From assembly GCF_000177675.1 (NCBI RefSeq), contig NZ_ADGX01000009.1:36525-100524 (forward strand): DNA of 64,000 nt, given 5' to 3'. The stretch's first letter is position 1; each line of letters begins with the position of its first letter. Source of the stretch: Parafrankia sp. EUN1f. Its GTDB lineage: Bacteria; Actinomycetota; Actinomycetes; Frankiales; Frankiaceae. The notes below the pieces were generated by a model that was not told the origin of the DNA, searched no databases, and saw nothing but the letters and a program-made list of their open reading frames with translations. Made by a program: the position numbers and the translations under genes. Shown here in pieces: positions 16,440 through 25,118 of this stretch.

Positions 16440-17729
16440 ATGGCGCATGCCGGCAAGCCGGCGGAGGCCAGCTGGACCGGGCGTTACCCGGACCTGGGCA
16501 CCGGGCTCGTGTCGTATGAGGACTCGATCTCCCCGGAGTTCTACGAGCTCGAACGCGAGGCGATCTTCAAGCGGGCCTGGCTGAACGTCGGCCGGGTCGA
16601 GCAGCTGCCCCGCAAAGGAAGCTTCTTCACCAAGAACCTGGACGTCGCGAAGACGGCCGTGATCATCGCGCGCGACATGGACGGCCGGGTTCGGGCCTTC
16701 CACAACGTCTGCCGGCACCGGGGGAACAAGCTGGTGTGGGAGAACACCCCGAAGCACGAGACGAGCGGTGTATGTCGCCAGTTCATGTGCCGGTACCACG
16801 GCTGGCGCTACGGGCTCGACGGGCAGCTGAAGTTCGTCCTCCAGGAGGAGGAGTTCTTCGACTTCGACAAGGCCGACTTCCCGCTGGTGTCCGTCCACTG
16901 CGAGGTCTGGGAAGGCTTCATCTTCATCAACCTGGCGGACGAGCCCAGCCAGACGCTGCCCGAGTTTCTCGGGCCGATGGTGCGTGGGCTCGAAGGCTAT
17001 CCGTTCCATCTCGTCACCGAGCGGTACGCGTACAAGGCTGATCTCCTCAGCAACTGGAAGATCTACCTGGACGCGTTCCAGGAGTACTACCACGCCTCCG
17101 TCCTGCACTCGCAGCAGCAGGTCCCGAGCCTGCGAAGCTTCGAGTCCGGTTTCAAGGCCCCGTATTACCAGACCGACGGGCCGCACCGGCTGGTGAGCAC
17201 CGGTGGCTGGAAGGGCGTGCCGCGCCATCTGCTGCCGCGCGACCAGATGTACCCGATCGAGCCCAACATCGAGGCCGGGCTCATGGGGCCCTGGCAGCGC
17301 CCGGACATTCCCGAGCTCGACCCGGCGAACCTGCCGGCGGGCCTCAACCCCGGCGGTCTCGACCCCTGGTCGATCTCGAATTTCCAGATCTTCCCGAACT
17401 TCGTGATTCTGGTCTACGAGCGGGGCTGGTACCTCACGTACCAATACTGGCCGACCTCCCACAACACCCATTCGTGGGAGATGTCGTACTACTTTCCGCA
17501 GTCCCAGAATGCCAGCGAGCGGATCCGGCACGAGCTCACCGCCGTCATCTCCAAGGAAGCCGGACTCCAGGATGCCGGCACCCTCGACGGCACCCAGATG
17601 GGCCTGGAATCCCGGGTCATCGACAGGTACCCGCTCTCCGACCAGGAGATCACCGTTCGGCATCTCCACAAGGTCACCGAGAACTGGGTGCAGTCCTACC
17701 TCCGTGCCGAAAAGGCGGTGCGGGCATGA
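16440..17729 (+). CDS. Rieske ring-hydroxylating oxygenase alpha subunit (paralogue 1)
   Basis: This 429-aa terminal oxygenase subunit has a Rieske 2Fe-2S domain: Cys91-X-His93 in CRHRGN and Cys117-X2-His120 in CRYHGW, with a 23-residue spacer that is longer than the usual 15-17. The catalytic domain carries DAFQEYYHASVLH, the mononuclear-iron Asp/Glu-His-His motif. It would hydroxylate a ring or unactivated carbon using electrons from a ferredoxin, probably the one at 19775. ATG 16440 is preceded by GGAGGG; the frame is open from 16407. The gene overlaps the following small gene in an ATGA. A close paralogue lies at 21440. The substrate is unknown. Confidence 0.9.
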   Translation: MAHAGKPAEASWTGRYPDLGTGLVSYEDSISPEFYELEREAIFKRAWLNVGRVEQLPRKGSFFTKNLDVAKTAVIIARDMDGRVRAFHNVCRHRGNKLVWENTPKHETSGVCRQFMCRYHGWRYGLDGQLKFVLQEEEFFDFDKADFPLVSVHCEVWEGFIFINLADEPSQTLPEFLGPMVRGLEGYPFHLVTERYAYKADLLSNWKIYLDAFQEYYHASVLHSQQQVPSLRSFESGFKAPYYQTDGPHRLVSTGGWKGVPRHLLPRDQMYPIEPNIEAGLMGPWQRPDIPELDPANLPAGLNPGGLDPWSISNFQIFPNFVILVYERGWYLTYQYWPTSHNTHSWEMSYYFPQSQNASERIRHELTAVISKEAGLQDAGTLDGTQMGLESRVIDRYPLSDQEITVRHLHKVTENWVQSYLRAEKAVRA

Positions 17730-18073
17730 GCGACCCGTCGGGCGGGCCGTTGCTCCCGGCGGAGTTCGCCGACCTCGAGCCCTTCGCGCGACGCTGGTGC
17801 CTCGCGACCGAGCCGGCCCGGTACGCCGAGCGGCTCAACAGCACGATGGCCGACATGGAGGCCTTCTACGACGCCGCGTTCGGGCGGGTACGGGACGCCA
17901 TGGCCTATCTCGACAGGTTCCCCCTGCAGGAACTTTCCGCAACGCAGGAGAACCTTCTCCACCTGGTCTATTCGCTCATCATGGTGTCGCTGCCCGTCGA
18001 GGTCTGGCACCAGCCCCGGGTCATCGATTCCGGGACCGCCTACTTCGACCGTTACCTGGAGCCCGCACCGTGA
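17726..18073 (+). CDS. Small protein always following the Rieske alpha subunit (paralogue 1)
   Basis: This 115-aa protein belongs to no family I recognise. Its paralogue at 22696 follows the second Rieske gene in the same 4-nt overlapping arrangement. The two share LLPAEFADLEPFA, WCL.TE..RY, a central STM..M helix, NLLHL.YS and PVEVW.QPRV. It is predicted mostly helical, with no signal peptide and no membrane segment. It does not look like the NTF2-fold beta subunit of classical dioxygenases. Duplicate coupling to the oxygenase strongly suggests a dedicated accessory or structural subunit; that is inference. Confidence 0.75.
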   Translation: MSDPSGGPLLPAEFADLEPFARRWCLATEPARYAERLNSTMADMEAFYDAAFGRVRDAMAYLDRFPLQELSATQENLLHLVYSLIMVSLPVEVWHQPRVIDSGTAYFDRYLEPAP

Positions 18074-18913
18074 CGCCGACCATCATCTGCGAGCCGCTCG
18101 CCGCGACGGTCGGCGCCGAGGTCAGCGGGGTCGACGCGGAACAGCTCGGTCAGGACGACGCGGTCGCCGGAGCCGTCCTGGCGGCACTCGAGCAGTACGG
18201 AGTGCTCGTATTCCGCGGTCTGGACCTCGACCCGGAATCCCAGGTCGCCTTCTCCCGGCGCCTCGGCGAGATCGACTACGAGCCGGGGCACCACCCCGTC
18301 CCCGGGATCTACCGGGTCACCCTCGATGCGTCGAAGAACTCCTCGGCGGACTACCTGAAGGCCACGTTCGAGTGGCATATGGACGGCTGCACCCCGCTGC
18401 ACGGAGAGCCACCGCAGAAGGCGACGGTGCTCAGCGCCAAGGCGGTGGCGGCGACCGGCGGGGAGACCGAGTTCGCCAGCACCTACGCCGCCTACGACGC
18501 GCTCGGTGACGAGGAGAAGGAGGCGTTCGCCGCCCTGCGGGTCGTCCACGCCATGGAGGCCTCCCAACGCCGGGTCACCCCCGATCCGACCCCTGAGCAG
18601 CTCGCGCGGTGGCGGGCCCGCCCGACGTCGGTCCACCCGCTGGTGTGGAGGCGCCGCACCGGCCGGCGGTCGCTCGTCATCGGCGTCCAGGCCGGCCACG
18701 TCGTCGACATGGATCTCGCCGAGGGCCGGCGGCTGCTGCAGGACCTGCTCGACCGGGCGACGGCGCCCGAACGGGTCTACCGCCACCGGTGGTCCGTCGG
18801 CGACACCGTCATCTGGGACAACACCGGGGTGGTGCACCGGGCGGCGCCCTACGACCCGCGCTCGCCGCGGGAGATGCTGCGGACGACCGTGTTCGGTGAC
18901 GAGCCGATCCGTT

Positions 18914-18915
<2 letters not shown>
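18070..18915 (+). CDS. TauD/TfdA-family Fe(II)/2-oxoglutarate dioxygenase
   Basis: This 281-aa non-haem iron oxygenase carries the HxD iron motif in FEWHMDGC and the distal His in NTGVVHRAAPYD, with the 2-oxoglutarate-binding Arg probably at SPREMLRTT. It couples 2-oxoglutarate decarboxylation to hydroxylation of a substrate. GTG 18070 overlaps the preceding TGA, so the gene is coupled to the Rieske pair. Two different oxygenase chemistries in one operon suggest a multi-step attack on a recalcitrant compound. The substrate is unknown. Confidence 0.87.
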
Positions 18916-18965
<50 letters not shown>

Positions 18966-18986
18966 CGGAGCTTGCCGCCGGGCTGG

Positions 18987-19640
18987 TCAGCCGGCCTGAC
19001 CTGCGGCGCCCTGACCTGCGACGGCGTGGCCGGCGACGGCGTGGCCGCTCGCCAGGCGGCGCTCTCCCTCCAGGGCGCGGATCTCACGTTCGATCACGGC
19101 GACCATCTCGGCGTGGCCGACGGTGACGTCGAAGTCCTCCTCGATCTGCAGGAATCGGGAGATCGCGGTCATGGCGAGGATCAGCGACACCGGCGGCCAT
19201 CGCTCACGGTCCACTCCGTAGTCCTTGAGCACCTCGGTGAGGGCATCGAGCTCCAGCTTGCGGAAGGTACGCGAATAGGCCGCTATCTCGGCTCGGATCG
19301 CCTTGCGGTGATTGGCCAGTGCGGTGAACTCCATCGTGAGTGCGTTGCTGGAGAAGTCGTGGGTCAGGTCCCAGAGGGCCCACAGCGGCTGCGGGGACTG
19401 CAGGATGAGCCGCAGGCGCGCCAGGCTCCGCTCGGCGCCGCGCCGGAACAGCTCGATGTACAGGCCGTCCATCGTCCCGAAGTAGTAGTAGACGAGCCCG
19501 TTGTTGACACCGGCCTTGCTGGCCAGCCGGCGGGTGGTGACGGCGGCGTAGCCCTCTTCCAGCATCAGGCTCTCGGTGGCGTCGAGAAGCGCTGTGCGGG
19601 TGATCGAGTCCTCGACGGGGCTCCGCCGTGCCGGCGCCAT
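18987..19640 (-). CDS. TetR-family regulator of the Rieske island (proposed)
   Basis: The 217-aa protein has an HTH at about residues 14-60 (ALLDATESLMLEEGYAAVTTRRLA, SKAGVNNGLVYYYFG) and a long helical ligand domain. The C-terminal tail is a degenerate AVAG repeat. ATG 19640 follows GGAGGA. Its own upstream region holds an operator copy at 19754 that also occurs twice at 16354-16396, which suggests it autoregulates and controls both promoters of the island. It resembles the regulator at 28588 (YYYF and EFTA..NHR / EFVAAANHR blocks). The ligand is unknown. Confidence 0.87.
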   Translation of the reverse strand: MAPARRSPVEDSITRTALLDATESLMLEEGYAAVTTRRLASKAGVNNGLVYYYFGTMDGLYIELFRRGAERSLARLRLILQSPQPLWALWDLTHDFSSNALTMEFTALANHRKAIRAEIAAYSRTFRKLELDALTEVLKDYGVDRERWPPVSLILAMTAISRFLQIEEDFDVTVGHAEMVAVIEREIRALEGERRLASGHAVAGHAVAGQGAAGQAG

Positions 19641-19753
19641 GAACGTCCTCCCGCAGGTCGGCGGTGCTGCAGCTGCACTCAGCTGCCCTCAACTGCACTC
19701 CCAGTGTTACGCCGCCGGCACCGGTGGGCTGCTCGCACATCCGGCCATCGTGA

Positions 19754-19773
19754 TGTTAGTCATATGGAGAACA
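19754..19773. promoter_or_regulatory. TetR-type operator 3 (GTTAGTC-N7-GAACA)
   Basis: This third copy has a CATATG centre, and the dyad TGTT...AACA is clear. It ends one base before the ferredoxin GTG and contains that gene's GGAG ribosome-binding sequence. A bound repressor would therefore cover the start region, and the site also serves the divergent tetR. Confidence 0.7.
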
Positions 19774-19774
19774 C

Positions 19775-20056
19775 GTGTCAGATGACGTCGAGGTGACCAT
19801 CAGGCTCGGCGGCAGGACGATCACGACCGCCTACCACCGGGGCTCCACGCTGCTGCAGACTGCGCGGTCCGCGGGCCTGCGGCCCCCCTCGTCGTGTGAG
19901 ACGGGAAGCTGCGCCACCTGCATGGCCCAGATCGTGCGGGGGCGGGCCGAGATGCGCAACAACGACGCGCTGACCCTCGACGAGGTCGCCGAGGGCTGGG
20001 TGCTCACCTGCCAGGCCGAACCCGCCACCCCGACCGTCGAAGTGGTCTACGAGTGA
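19775..20056 (+). CDS. 2Fe-2S ferredoxin (plant/adrenodoxin fold)
   Basis: The 93-aa protein has the loop CETGSCATC (C-X4-C-X2-C) around residues 39-47 and a fourth Cys in VLTCQAEP, the standard ligands of a plant-type 2Fe-2S ferredoxin. It probably passes electrons to one or both Rieske oxygenases nearby. No dedicated reductase is present in the window. GTG 19775 has GGAG 5 nt upstream, within operator 3. It is followed after 14 nt by an SDR. Confidence 0.9.
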   Translation: MSDDVEVTIRLGGRTITTAYHRGSTLLQTARSAGLRPPSSCETGSCATCMAQIVRGRAEMRNNDALTLDEVAEGWVLTCQAEPATPTVEVVYE

Positions 20057-20070
20057 GGAGGCAGACAGGT

Positions 20071-20835
20071 ATGTCAGGTACCAGGCCGCGGAGGTCCCGG
20101 GTGGCGGTGGTCACCGGCGGGGCGTCGGGCATCGGCGAGGCCACCTGCCACCAGCTGGCCGAACGAGGTCACCGCGTCGCCGTGCTCGACCTCGACCGCG
20201 AGACGGCGGACCGGGTGGCCAAACAGGTGCGGGCCGCCGGCGGGCAGGCCATCGGCCTCGCCGCGGATGTCACCGACCGGCCCGCCCTCGACGCAGCCTT
20301 CGCCGAGATCCGTTCGACGCTGGGGCCGACGGAGATCCTGGTGACCAGCGCGGGCCTCGTCGCGTTCGACCCGTTCGAGCAGATCACGCTCGACCAGTGG
20401 AACCACGTCCTCGACGTGAACCTCACCGGCACGTTCCACAGCTGCCAGGCGGCGATCCCCGACATGGTCACGGCGCGCTGGGGCCGCATCGTCACGATCG
20501 CCTCGTCGAGCGCCCAGCGCGGTTCGCCGAACATGGCGCACTACGCCGCGGCCAAGGGCGGTGTGATCGTCCTGACCAAGTCGCTGGCCCGTGCGTACGC
20601 CTCGCACGGAATCACCGTCAACAGCATCCCGCCGTCGGGCATCGAGACGCCGATGCAGCACCAGTCGCAGGCCGAGGGGAACCTCCCGGCCAATGAGGTG
20701 ATGGCCGCGACCATCCCGCTCGGTCACCTCGGGACTCCCGACGACATCGCCGCGGCAGCCGTGTTCCTCGCCTCCGAAGAGGCCGGTTTCATCACCGGGC
20801 AGGTCCTCGGGGTCAACGGCGGGTCCGTGCTTTGA
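20071..20835 (+). CDS. Short-chain dehydrogenase/reductase
   Basis: This classical 254-aa SDR has VVTGGASGIGEA (cofactor site), VTSAGLV in place of the usual NNAG motif, the catalytic Ser in IASSSAQRG, YAAAKGG (YxxxK) and a C-terminal GQVLGVNGG. ATG 20071 follows GAGGAGG. Its stop overlaps the next gene's TTG start. In this context it could oxidise a cis-dihydrodiol or a hydroxylated product of the Rieske enzymes; that role is inferred from position only. Confidence 0.88.
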   Translation: MSGTRPRRSRVAVVTGGASGIGEATCHQLAERGHRVAVLDLDRETADRVAKQVRAAGGQAIGLAADVTDRPALDAAFAEIRSTLGPTEILVTSAGLVAFDPFEQITLDQWNHVLDVNLTGTFHSCQAAIPDMVTARWGRIVTIASSSAQRGSPNMAHYAAAKGGVIVLTKSLARAYASHGITVNSIPPSGIETPMQHQSQAEGNLPANEVMAATIPLGHLGTPDDIAAAAVFLASEEAGFITGQVLGVNGGSVL

Positions 20836-21413
20836 ACCGCTCCGCCACGCCCCGGCTGGGCCCGCTGCCGGTCGCGCAATGGTCCGAACAGGACCGCGAG
20901 ACGCTGCGTGGCAGTTTCGCCCGCGCCGATCGCTACCTCTCCGGTGACGCCGAAGCGCCACCGATGCCACCCATCCTCGGCCTTCTCGCCCGGCACTCGC
21001 GGGTGGGTGGGCCCTGGCTCGCCTTCAACGGCCGCCTGCTCGACGCCGGGACGCTCGACCCGCGCGACCGGGAGCTGCTGATTCTGCGGGTCGCCTCCCG
21101 GACGGGTTGCCGCTACCTGTGGGTGGAACATGTCGGCCTCGCCCGCTCCGTAGGGCTGACGCGGGAGCGAATCGCCGCCGTCACCGAGGGCCCCGAGGCC
21201 GCCGGGTGGGACGAGCGGGACCGTGACCTGCTGCGCGCCACCGATCAGCTCGTTGCCGACCATGCCCTCGACGACGCTCTCTGGGCGCGACTGGCCTCGT
21301 ATCTCGACGAGCGACAGCTCCTTGAGATGATCTTCGTGGTCGGAAGCTACACGTGCCTCGCCATGGTGCTGAACAGCGTTGGGCTGGAACCGGCGACCAA
21401 GCCCGTTCCCTGA
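20832..21413 (+). CDS. Carboxymuconolactone decarboxylase/AhpD-like protein
   Basis: This 193-aa all-helical protein has the family segment RELLILRVASRTGCRYLWVEHVGLARSVGLT, with the Cys and His positions of the CMD/AhpD core, and a later RDLLRATDQLV helix. Some members decarboxylate ring-cleavage lactones, while others are thiol peroxidase-related; many are unassigned. TTG 20832 overlaps the upstream stop. The context is compatible with an aromatic or alicyclic breakdown route, but the reaction is not established. Confidence 0.8.
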   Translation: MNRSATPRLGPLPVAQWSEQDRETLRGSFARADRYLSGDAEAPPMPPILGLLARHSRVGGPWLAFNGRLLDAGTLDPRDRELLILRVASRTGCRYLWVEHVGLARSVGLTRERIAAVTEGPEAAGWDERDRDLLRATDQLVADHALDDALWARLASYLDERQLLEMIFVVGSYTCLAMVLNSVGLEPATKPVP

Positions 21414-21439
21414 CACCGATCCTTCGAAGGAGGCGGCCC

Positions 21440-22699
21440 ATGCCACGTTTCCCGAAACCACCGGAAGGCAGCTGGACCCAGCATTACCCGGAGCTTGGAA
21501 CGGCCCCGGTGTCCTACGAGGACTCGACCTCACCCGAGTACTACCAGCGCGAGAAGAAGGCCGTCTTCAAGCGTGCGTGGCTGCATGTCGGCCGGGTGGA
21601 ACAGCTGCCCCGCGTCGGCAGCTACTTCACCAAGGACATCCGTGCCGCCAACGCGTCGATCGTCGTCGTCCGCGACCGGGCGGGGCAGGTCCGCGCGTTC
21701 CACAACGTCTGCCGCCACCGTGGTAACAAGCTCGCCTGGACGGAGGACCCGAAGCTCGACAGCCAGGGCATCTGCCGGCAGTTCACCTGCAAGTACCACG
21801 GCTGGCGCTACGACCTCGACGGTGCGCTGAAGTTCATCCAGCAGGAGGGGGAGTTCTTCGACGTCGACAAGAGCAGGTACGGCCTGGCGCCGGTGCACTG
21901 CGACGTATGGGCCGGGTTCGTCTTCGTGAACTTCGCCCCGGAGCCGGAGCAGTCACTGCGCGAGTTCCTCGGCCCGATGGTGACGGCGCTGGAAGGCTAT
22001 CCCTTCGACAAGCTCACGGCCCGCTTCGGGTACAGCACGACGATCCAGTCGAACTGGAAGCTGTACATGGACGCGTTCGCCGAGTTCTACCACGCGCCGA
22101 TCCTGCACGCGAAGCAGTCGCCGGAGAAGTATTCGGCGGCCGCCGCGCAGGCCGGCTTCGAGGCGCCGCACTACCAGCTCGACGGGCCGCACCGGTTGGT
22201 GAGCACCTCCGGCGTCCGTTTCTGGGAGATGGACGCGGACCTGCTCAAGCCGATGGAGATCATCACTCGCAGTGGGCTGTTCGGCCCGTGGGAGAAGGCC
22301 GAGCTGGGGGAGATGCCACCCGGGCTCAACCCGGCCGGGTGCGACCCGTGGGGGCTGGACTCGTTCCAGCTGTTCCCGAACTTCGTGATCCTGATCTGGA
22401 GCCAGGGCTGGTACATCACCTACCAGTACTGGCCGACGGCGTACAACACCCATGTCTTCGAGGGCAGCGCGTACTTCCCGCCGGCCACGAACATCAGGGA
22501 GCGGGTCGCGCAGGAGATGGCGGCGGTGACGTTCAAGGAGTTCGCGCTGCAGGACTCCAACACGCTCGAGGCCACCCAGATGATGCTCGAGAACGACTAC
22601 GTCAACGAGTTCCATCTCAATGACCAGGAAATACTCTGCCGACACCTGCACAAGGTCGTCCGTGACTGGGTCGCGGACTTCGAGGGGGCCCGCCGATGA
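21440..22699 (+). CDS. Rieske ring-hydroxylating oxygenase alpha subunit (paralogue 2)
   Basis: The 419-aa protein is a close paralogue of the gene at 16440. It shares the Rieske ligands in CRHRGN and CKYHGW with the same 23-residue spacer, and the iron site in DAFAEFYHAPILH. ATG 21440 follows AAGGAGG; the frame is open from 21353 but overlaps the preceding gene there. It overlaps the next small gene by 4 nt, exactly as in paralogue 1. Two alpha subunits may act on successive intermediates or form mixed oligomers. The substrate is unknown. Confidence 0.9.
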   Translation: MPRFPKPPEGSWTQHYPELGTAPVSYEDSTSPEYYQREKKAVFKRAWLHVGRVEQLPRVGSYFTKDIRAANASIVVVRDRAGQVRAFHNVCRHRGNKLAWTEDPKLDSQGICRQFTCKYHGWRYDLDGALKFIQQEGEFFDVDKSRYGLAPVHCDVWAGFVFVNFAPEPEQSLREFLGPMVTALEGYPFDKLTARFGYSTTIQSNWKLYMDAFAEFYHAPILHAKQSPEKYSAAAAQAGFEAPHYQLDGPHRLVSTSGVRFWEMDADLLKPMEIITRSGLFGPWEKAELGEMPPGLNPAGCDPWGLDSFQLFPNFVILIWSQGWYITYQYWPTAYNTHVFEGSAYFPPATNIRERVAQEMAAVTFKEFALQDSNTLEATQMMLENDYVNEFHLNDQEILCRHLHKVVRDWVADFEGARR

Positions 22700-23028
22700 C
22701 CACGCTGCTGCCGGCGGAGTTCGCCGACCTCGAACCCTTCGCCGCGAAATGGTGCCTGCCGACCGAACATGAGCGGTACCACACCCGGCTGGCCTCGACC
22801 ATGGACGAGATGCAGGCGCTGTACGACGCCGCGAAACCTCGGGTCACCGACGCCATGGTGTACCTGGAGAAGCTCCCGTTCGACGCGTTACCCGAGGACG
22901 CGGTGAACCTCCTGCACCTGCTGTACTCCACGATCGAGGTGTCGTTCCCGGTCGAGGTGTGGCGCCAGCCCCGGGTCCCCGACACCGGATCGGCGTCCTT
23001 CGACTGCTTCATCGAGCCAGTGCCCTGA
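22696..23028 (+). CDS. Small protein following the Rieske alpha subunit (paralogue 2)
   Basis: This 110-aa paralogue of the protein at 17726 keeps the LLPAEFADLEPFA opening and the VEVW.QPRV.D.GSASFD ending. It is coupled to the upstream Rieske gene (ATGA overlap) and to the downstream amidohydrolase (TGATG overlap). The conserved Trp, Cys and aromatic positions suggest a folded domain. There are no recognisable metal or cofactor motifs. It is likely an accessory subunit; the function is not known. Confidence 0.75.
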   Translation: MTTLLPAEFADLEPFAAKWCLPTEHERYHTRLASTMDEMQALYDAAKPRVTDAMVYLEKLPFDALPEDAVNLLHLLYSTIEVSFPVEVWRQPRVPDTGSASFDCFIEPVP

Positions 23029-24308
23029 TGGCGACGGCCCCGACCACCATCCTGCGCGCGCGGCGCTGGCTGGACGTCGACGCCGGGGAGGTCCGGTCGC
23101 CGGCGGTGATCGTCGTGGAAGGCGACCGGATCAGCGCGGTCAACCCGACCGATCTCCCCGCGGGCATGGACCCGGATGCACCCGCGGGCGTGGATGCGGT
23201 CGAGATCGACCTGGGCGATGTCACCCTGCTGCCCGGGTTGATGGACATGGAGCTCAACCTGCTCATCGGCGGGCCGGAGACCCCGACGGGCCTGCCGCTG
23301 CCGATGCACGGCGTCCAGGACGACCCCGCGTACCGCACGCTGCGGGCAACCGTGAACGCCCGCACGACCCTGCACGCCGGCTTCACCACGGTTCGCAACC
23401 TCGGGCTGATGGTCAAGACCGGGGGCTACCTGCTCGACGTCGCGCTGGCGCGCTCGATCGAGCAGGGCTGGGTGGAAGGGCCACGGATCATTCCGGCCGG
23501 TCACGCGGTCACGCCGTACGGCGGGCACCTCGACCCGACCGTGTTCCAGCGCCTGGCACCCGGGATCATGCCGTTGAGCGTCGCGGAGGGGATCGCGAAC
23601 GGGGTGGCCGACGTGCGGGCCTGCGTCCGCTACCAGATCCGCCACGGCGCCAAGGTGATCAAGGTGTCTGCGTCCGGCGGCGTGATGTCGCACAGCACCG
23701 GCCCGGGAGCCCAGCAGTACTCCGACGAGGAGCTGGCGGCGATCGCCGACGAGGCGCACCGGGCCGACATCCGCGTCGCCGCGCACGCCGTCGGCGACCG
23801 GGCGGTGCAGGCCTGCGTCCGGGCGGGCATCGACTGCATCGAGCACGGCTTCCTCGCCAGCGACGAAACCCTGCGGATGATGGTCGATCACGGCACCTTC
23901 CTGGTGTCGACGACGTACCTGACCGACGCCATGGACATCGCGCGGGCAGCACCCGAGCTGCGGAAGAAGGCGGCCGAGGTGTTCCCCCGCGCCAAGGCGA
24001 TGCTGCCCAGAGCCGTCGCCGCCGGCGTCAGGATCGCCTGCGGCACCGACGCCCCGGCAGTTCCGCACGGCGACAACGCCAAGGAGCTGGTCGCGCTGGT
24101 GTCGCGGGGCATGACCCCGGTACAGGCGCTGCGGGCCGCGACCGTGACCAGCGCGGAGCTGATCGGGCTGGACCACGAGCTCGGCCGGCTGCGGGAGGGC
24201 TACCTCGCCGACATCATCGCCGTCCCCGGCGACCCCTCCCAGGACATCACCCGCACCCAGGACGTCCGGTTCGTCATGAAGGACGGGCACATCCACAGGA
24301 AACCCTGA
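23028..24308 (+). CDS. Amidohydrolase-superfamily protein lacking the HxH motif
   Basis: The 426-aa protein has the composite amidohydrolase layout: an N-terminal small beta domain, a TIM barrel with VIKVSASGG (candidate carboxylated Lys), AAHAVGDRAV, CIEHGF and CGTDAPAVPHG, and a C-terminal beta domain with GYLADIIAVPGDP. The first-strand HxH metal motif is replaced by MDMELNL near residue 72, so the metal site must differ or be single-metal. Family members hydrolyse amide or ester bonds or deaminate. It is coupled to the small Rieske-associated gene. The reaction is unknown. Confidence 0.8.
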   Translation: MATAPTTILRARRWLDVDAGEVRSPAVIVVEGDRISAVNPTDLPAGMDPDAPAGVDAVEIDLGDVTLLPGLMDMELNLLIGGPETPTGLPLPMHGVQDDPAYRTLRATVNARTTLHAGFTTVRNLGLMVKTGGYLLDVALARSIEQGWVEGPRIIPAGHAVTPYGGHLDPTVFQRLAPGIMPLSVAEGIANGVADVRACVRYQIRHGAKVIKVSASGGVMSHSTGPGAQQYSDEELAAIADEAHRADIRVAAHAVGDRAVQACVRAGIDCIEHGFLASDETLRMMVDHGTFLVSTTYLTDAMDIARAAPELRKKAAEVFPRAKAMLPRAVAAGVRIACGTDAPAVPHGDNAKELVALVSRGMTPVQALRAATVTSAELIGLDHELGRLREGYLADIIAVPGDPSQDITRTQDVRFVMKDGHIHRKP

Positions 24309-24343
24309 TCGGCACCATCGATCTGAACGTGAACGGAGCAGGA

Positions 24344-24649
24344 ATGGCAAGCGGTGTTCTGATCGTCGAATCGCGTCCCGCCTCGCCGGAGGAGGCCGCG
24401 GCCTATCACGACTGGTACGACAACACGCACCTGCCCGAGATCCTCAAGGTGGACGGCTTCGTCGCCGCCCGGCGGCTCGCGTCCCTCGGCGGCGACACCT
24501 TCATCGTGATCTACGAGATCGACGGCGACGTCGAGGCGGCGAAGGCCGCGCTGGCTCAGGCACAGGCCTCCGGGACGATGTCGCGCCCGACAGGAGTCGA
24601 ACTCGCACCACCTCCGACGGTTCGCTACTTCACCCAGCTCATCCGCTGA
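24344..24649 (+). CDS. EthD/Dabb-like ferredoxin-fold small protein
   Basis: This 101-aa protein contains YHDWYDNTHLPEILKVDGF, a hallmark of small dimeric alpha+beta barrel proteins related to EthD and DUF4286. Such proteins often accompany oxygenase operons, where they act as accessory factors, cyclases or stress proteins. ATG 24344 follows a CGGAGCAGGA element 35 nt after the amidohydrolase, so it is probably the last gene of the island. A palindromic repeat follows at 24709. The specific role is unknown. Confidence 0.75.
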   Translation: MASGVLIVESRPASPEEAAAYHDWYDNTHLPEILKVDGFVAARRLASLGGDTFIVIYEIDGDVEAAKAALAQAQASGTMSRPTGVELAPPPTVRYFTQLIR

Positions 24650-24708
24650 TGCAGCTGCTTTCGAGCAGGTAGTTGGGATTTCGGCCGCCAAGGCTCGCTT
24701 TGCACTCC

Positions 24709-24760
24709 GCAAGAAGTGAGGGTTTCGGTTGCGTTCACGACCATAATCCTCACTTCTTGC
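24709..24760. repeat. Dispersed hairpin repeat, copy B
   Basis: GCAAGAAGTGAGG (24709-24721) pairs with its complement at 24748-24760. The inner part TCGGTTGCGTTCACGACC is related to the inner stems of copies C and D. It lies 60 nt past the stop of the EthD-like gene. Confidence 0.85.
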
Positions 24761-24779
24761 TCGGGGCCGGCCTCCCTGC

Positions 24780-25118
24780 TTGCGGATTGTCGGGTTGTAC
24801 ACCGACGACGGCACCCACCCGCTGGTGCGGGCGGCTGCACCTGGTGTCCATCCACCCCTGGGCCGACGGGAACGGCCGGATGTCCCGCTCGCTGCAGACG
24901 CTCATGATCGCCCGCGGAGGTGTCCTCGCCCCGGAGTTCTCCTCCATCGAGGCGTGGCTCGGTCGCCCCGGCAACACCTGGGAGTACTACCGCGAGCTCG
25001 CCGACCGAGGCCGACCTACCTTCCCGACCAGGACGTCTCCAGCTGGATCAGGTTCAGCCTGACCGCCTGCCACCAGCAGGCTCAGACCGTTGCGGGACGG
25101 CTCGGCGAGGAGCCGTAG
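24780..25118 (+). pseudogene. Fic-family protein remnant, multiply frameshifted
   Basis: Three frames are needed to read it: a TDDGTHPLVRAA-like piece, then the Fic core HPWADGNGRMSRSLQTL and APEFSSIEAWLGR, then YLPDQDVSSWIRFSLTA and QQAQT after a shift near 25005-25017. Fic proteins AMPylate target proteins or act as toxins through the HPFxxGNGR motif (here HPWADGNGR). The N-terminal half is missing, and the 3' end lies antisense to the MmyB-like gene. It is clearly non-functional. Confidence 0.7.
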
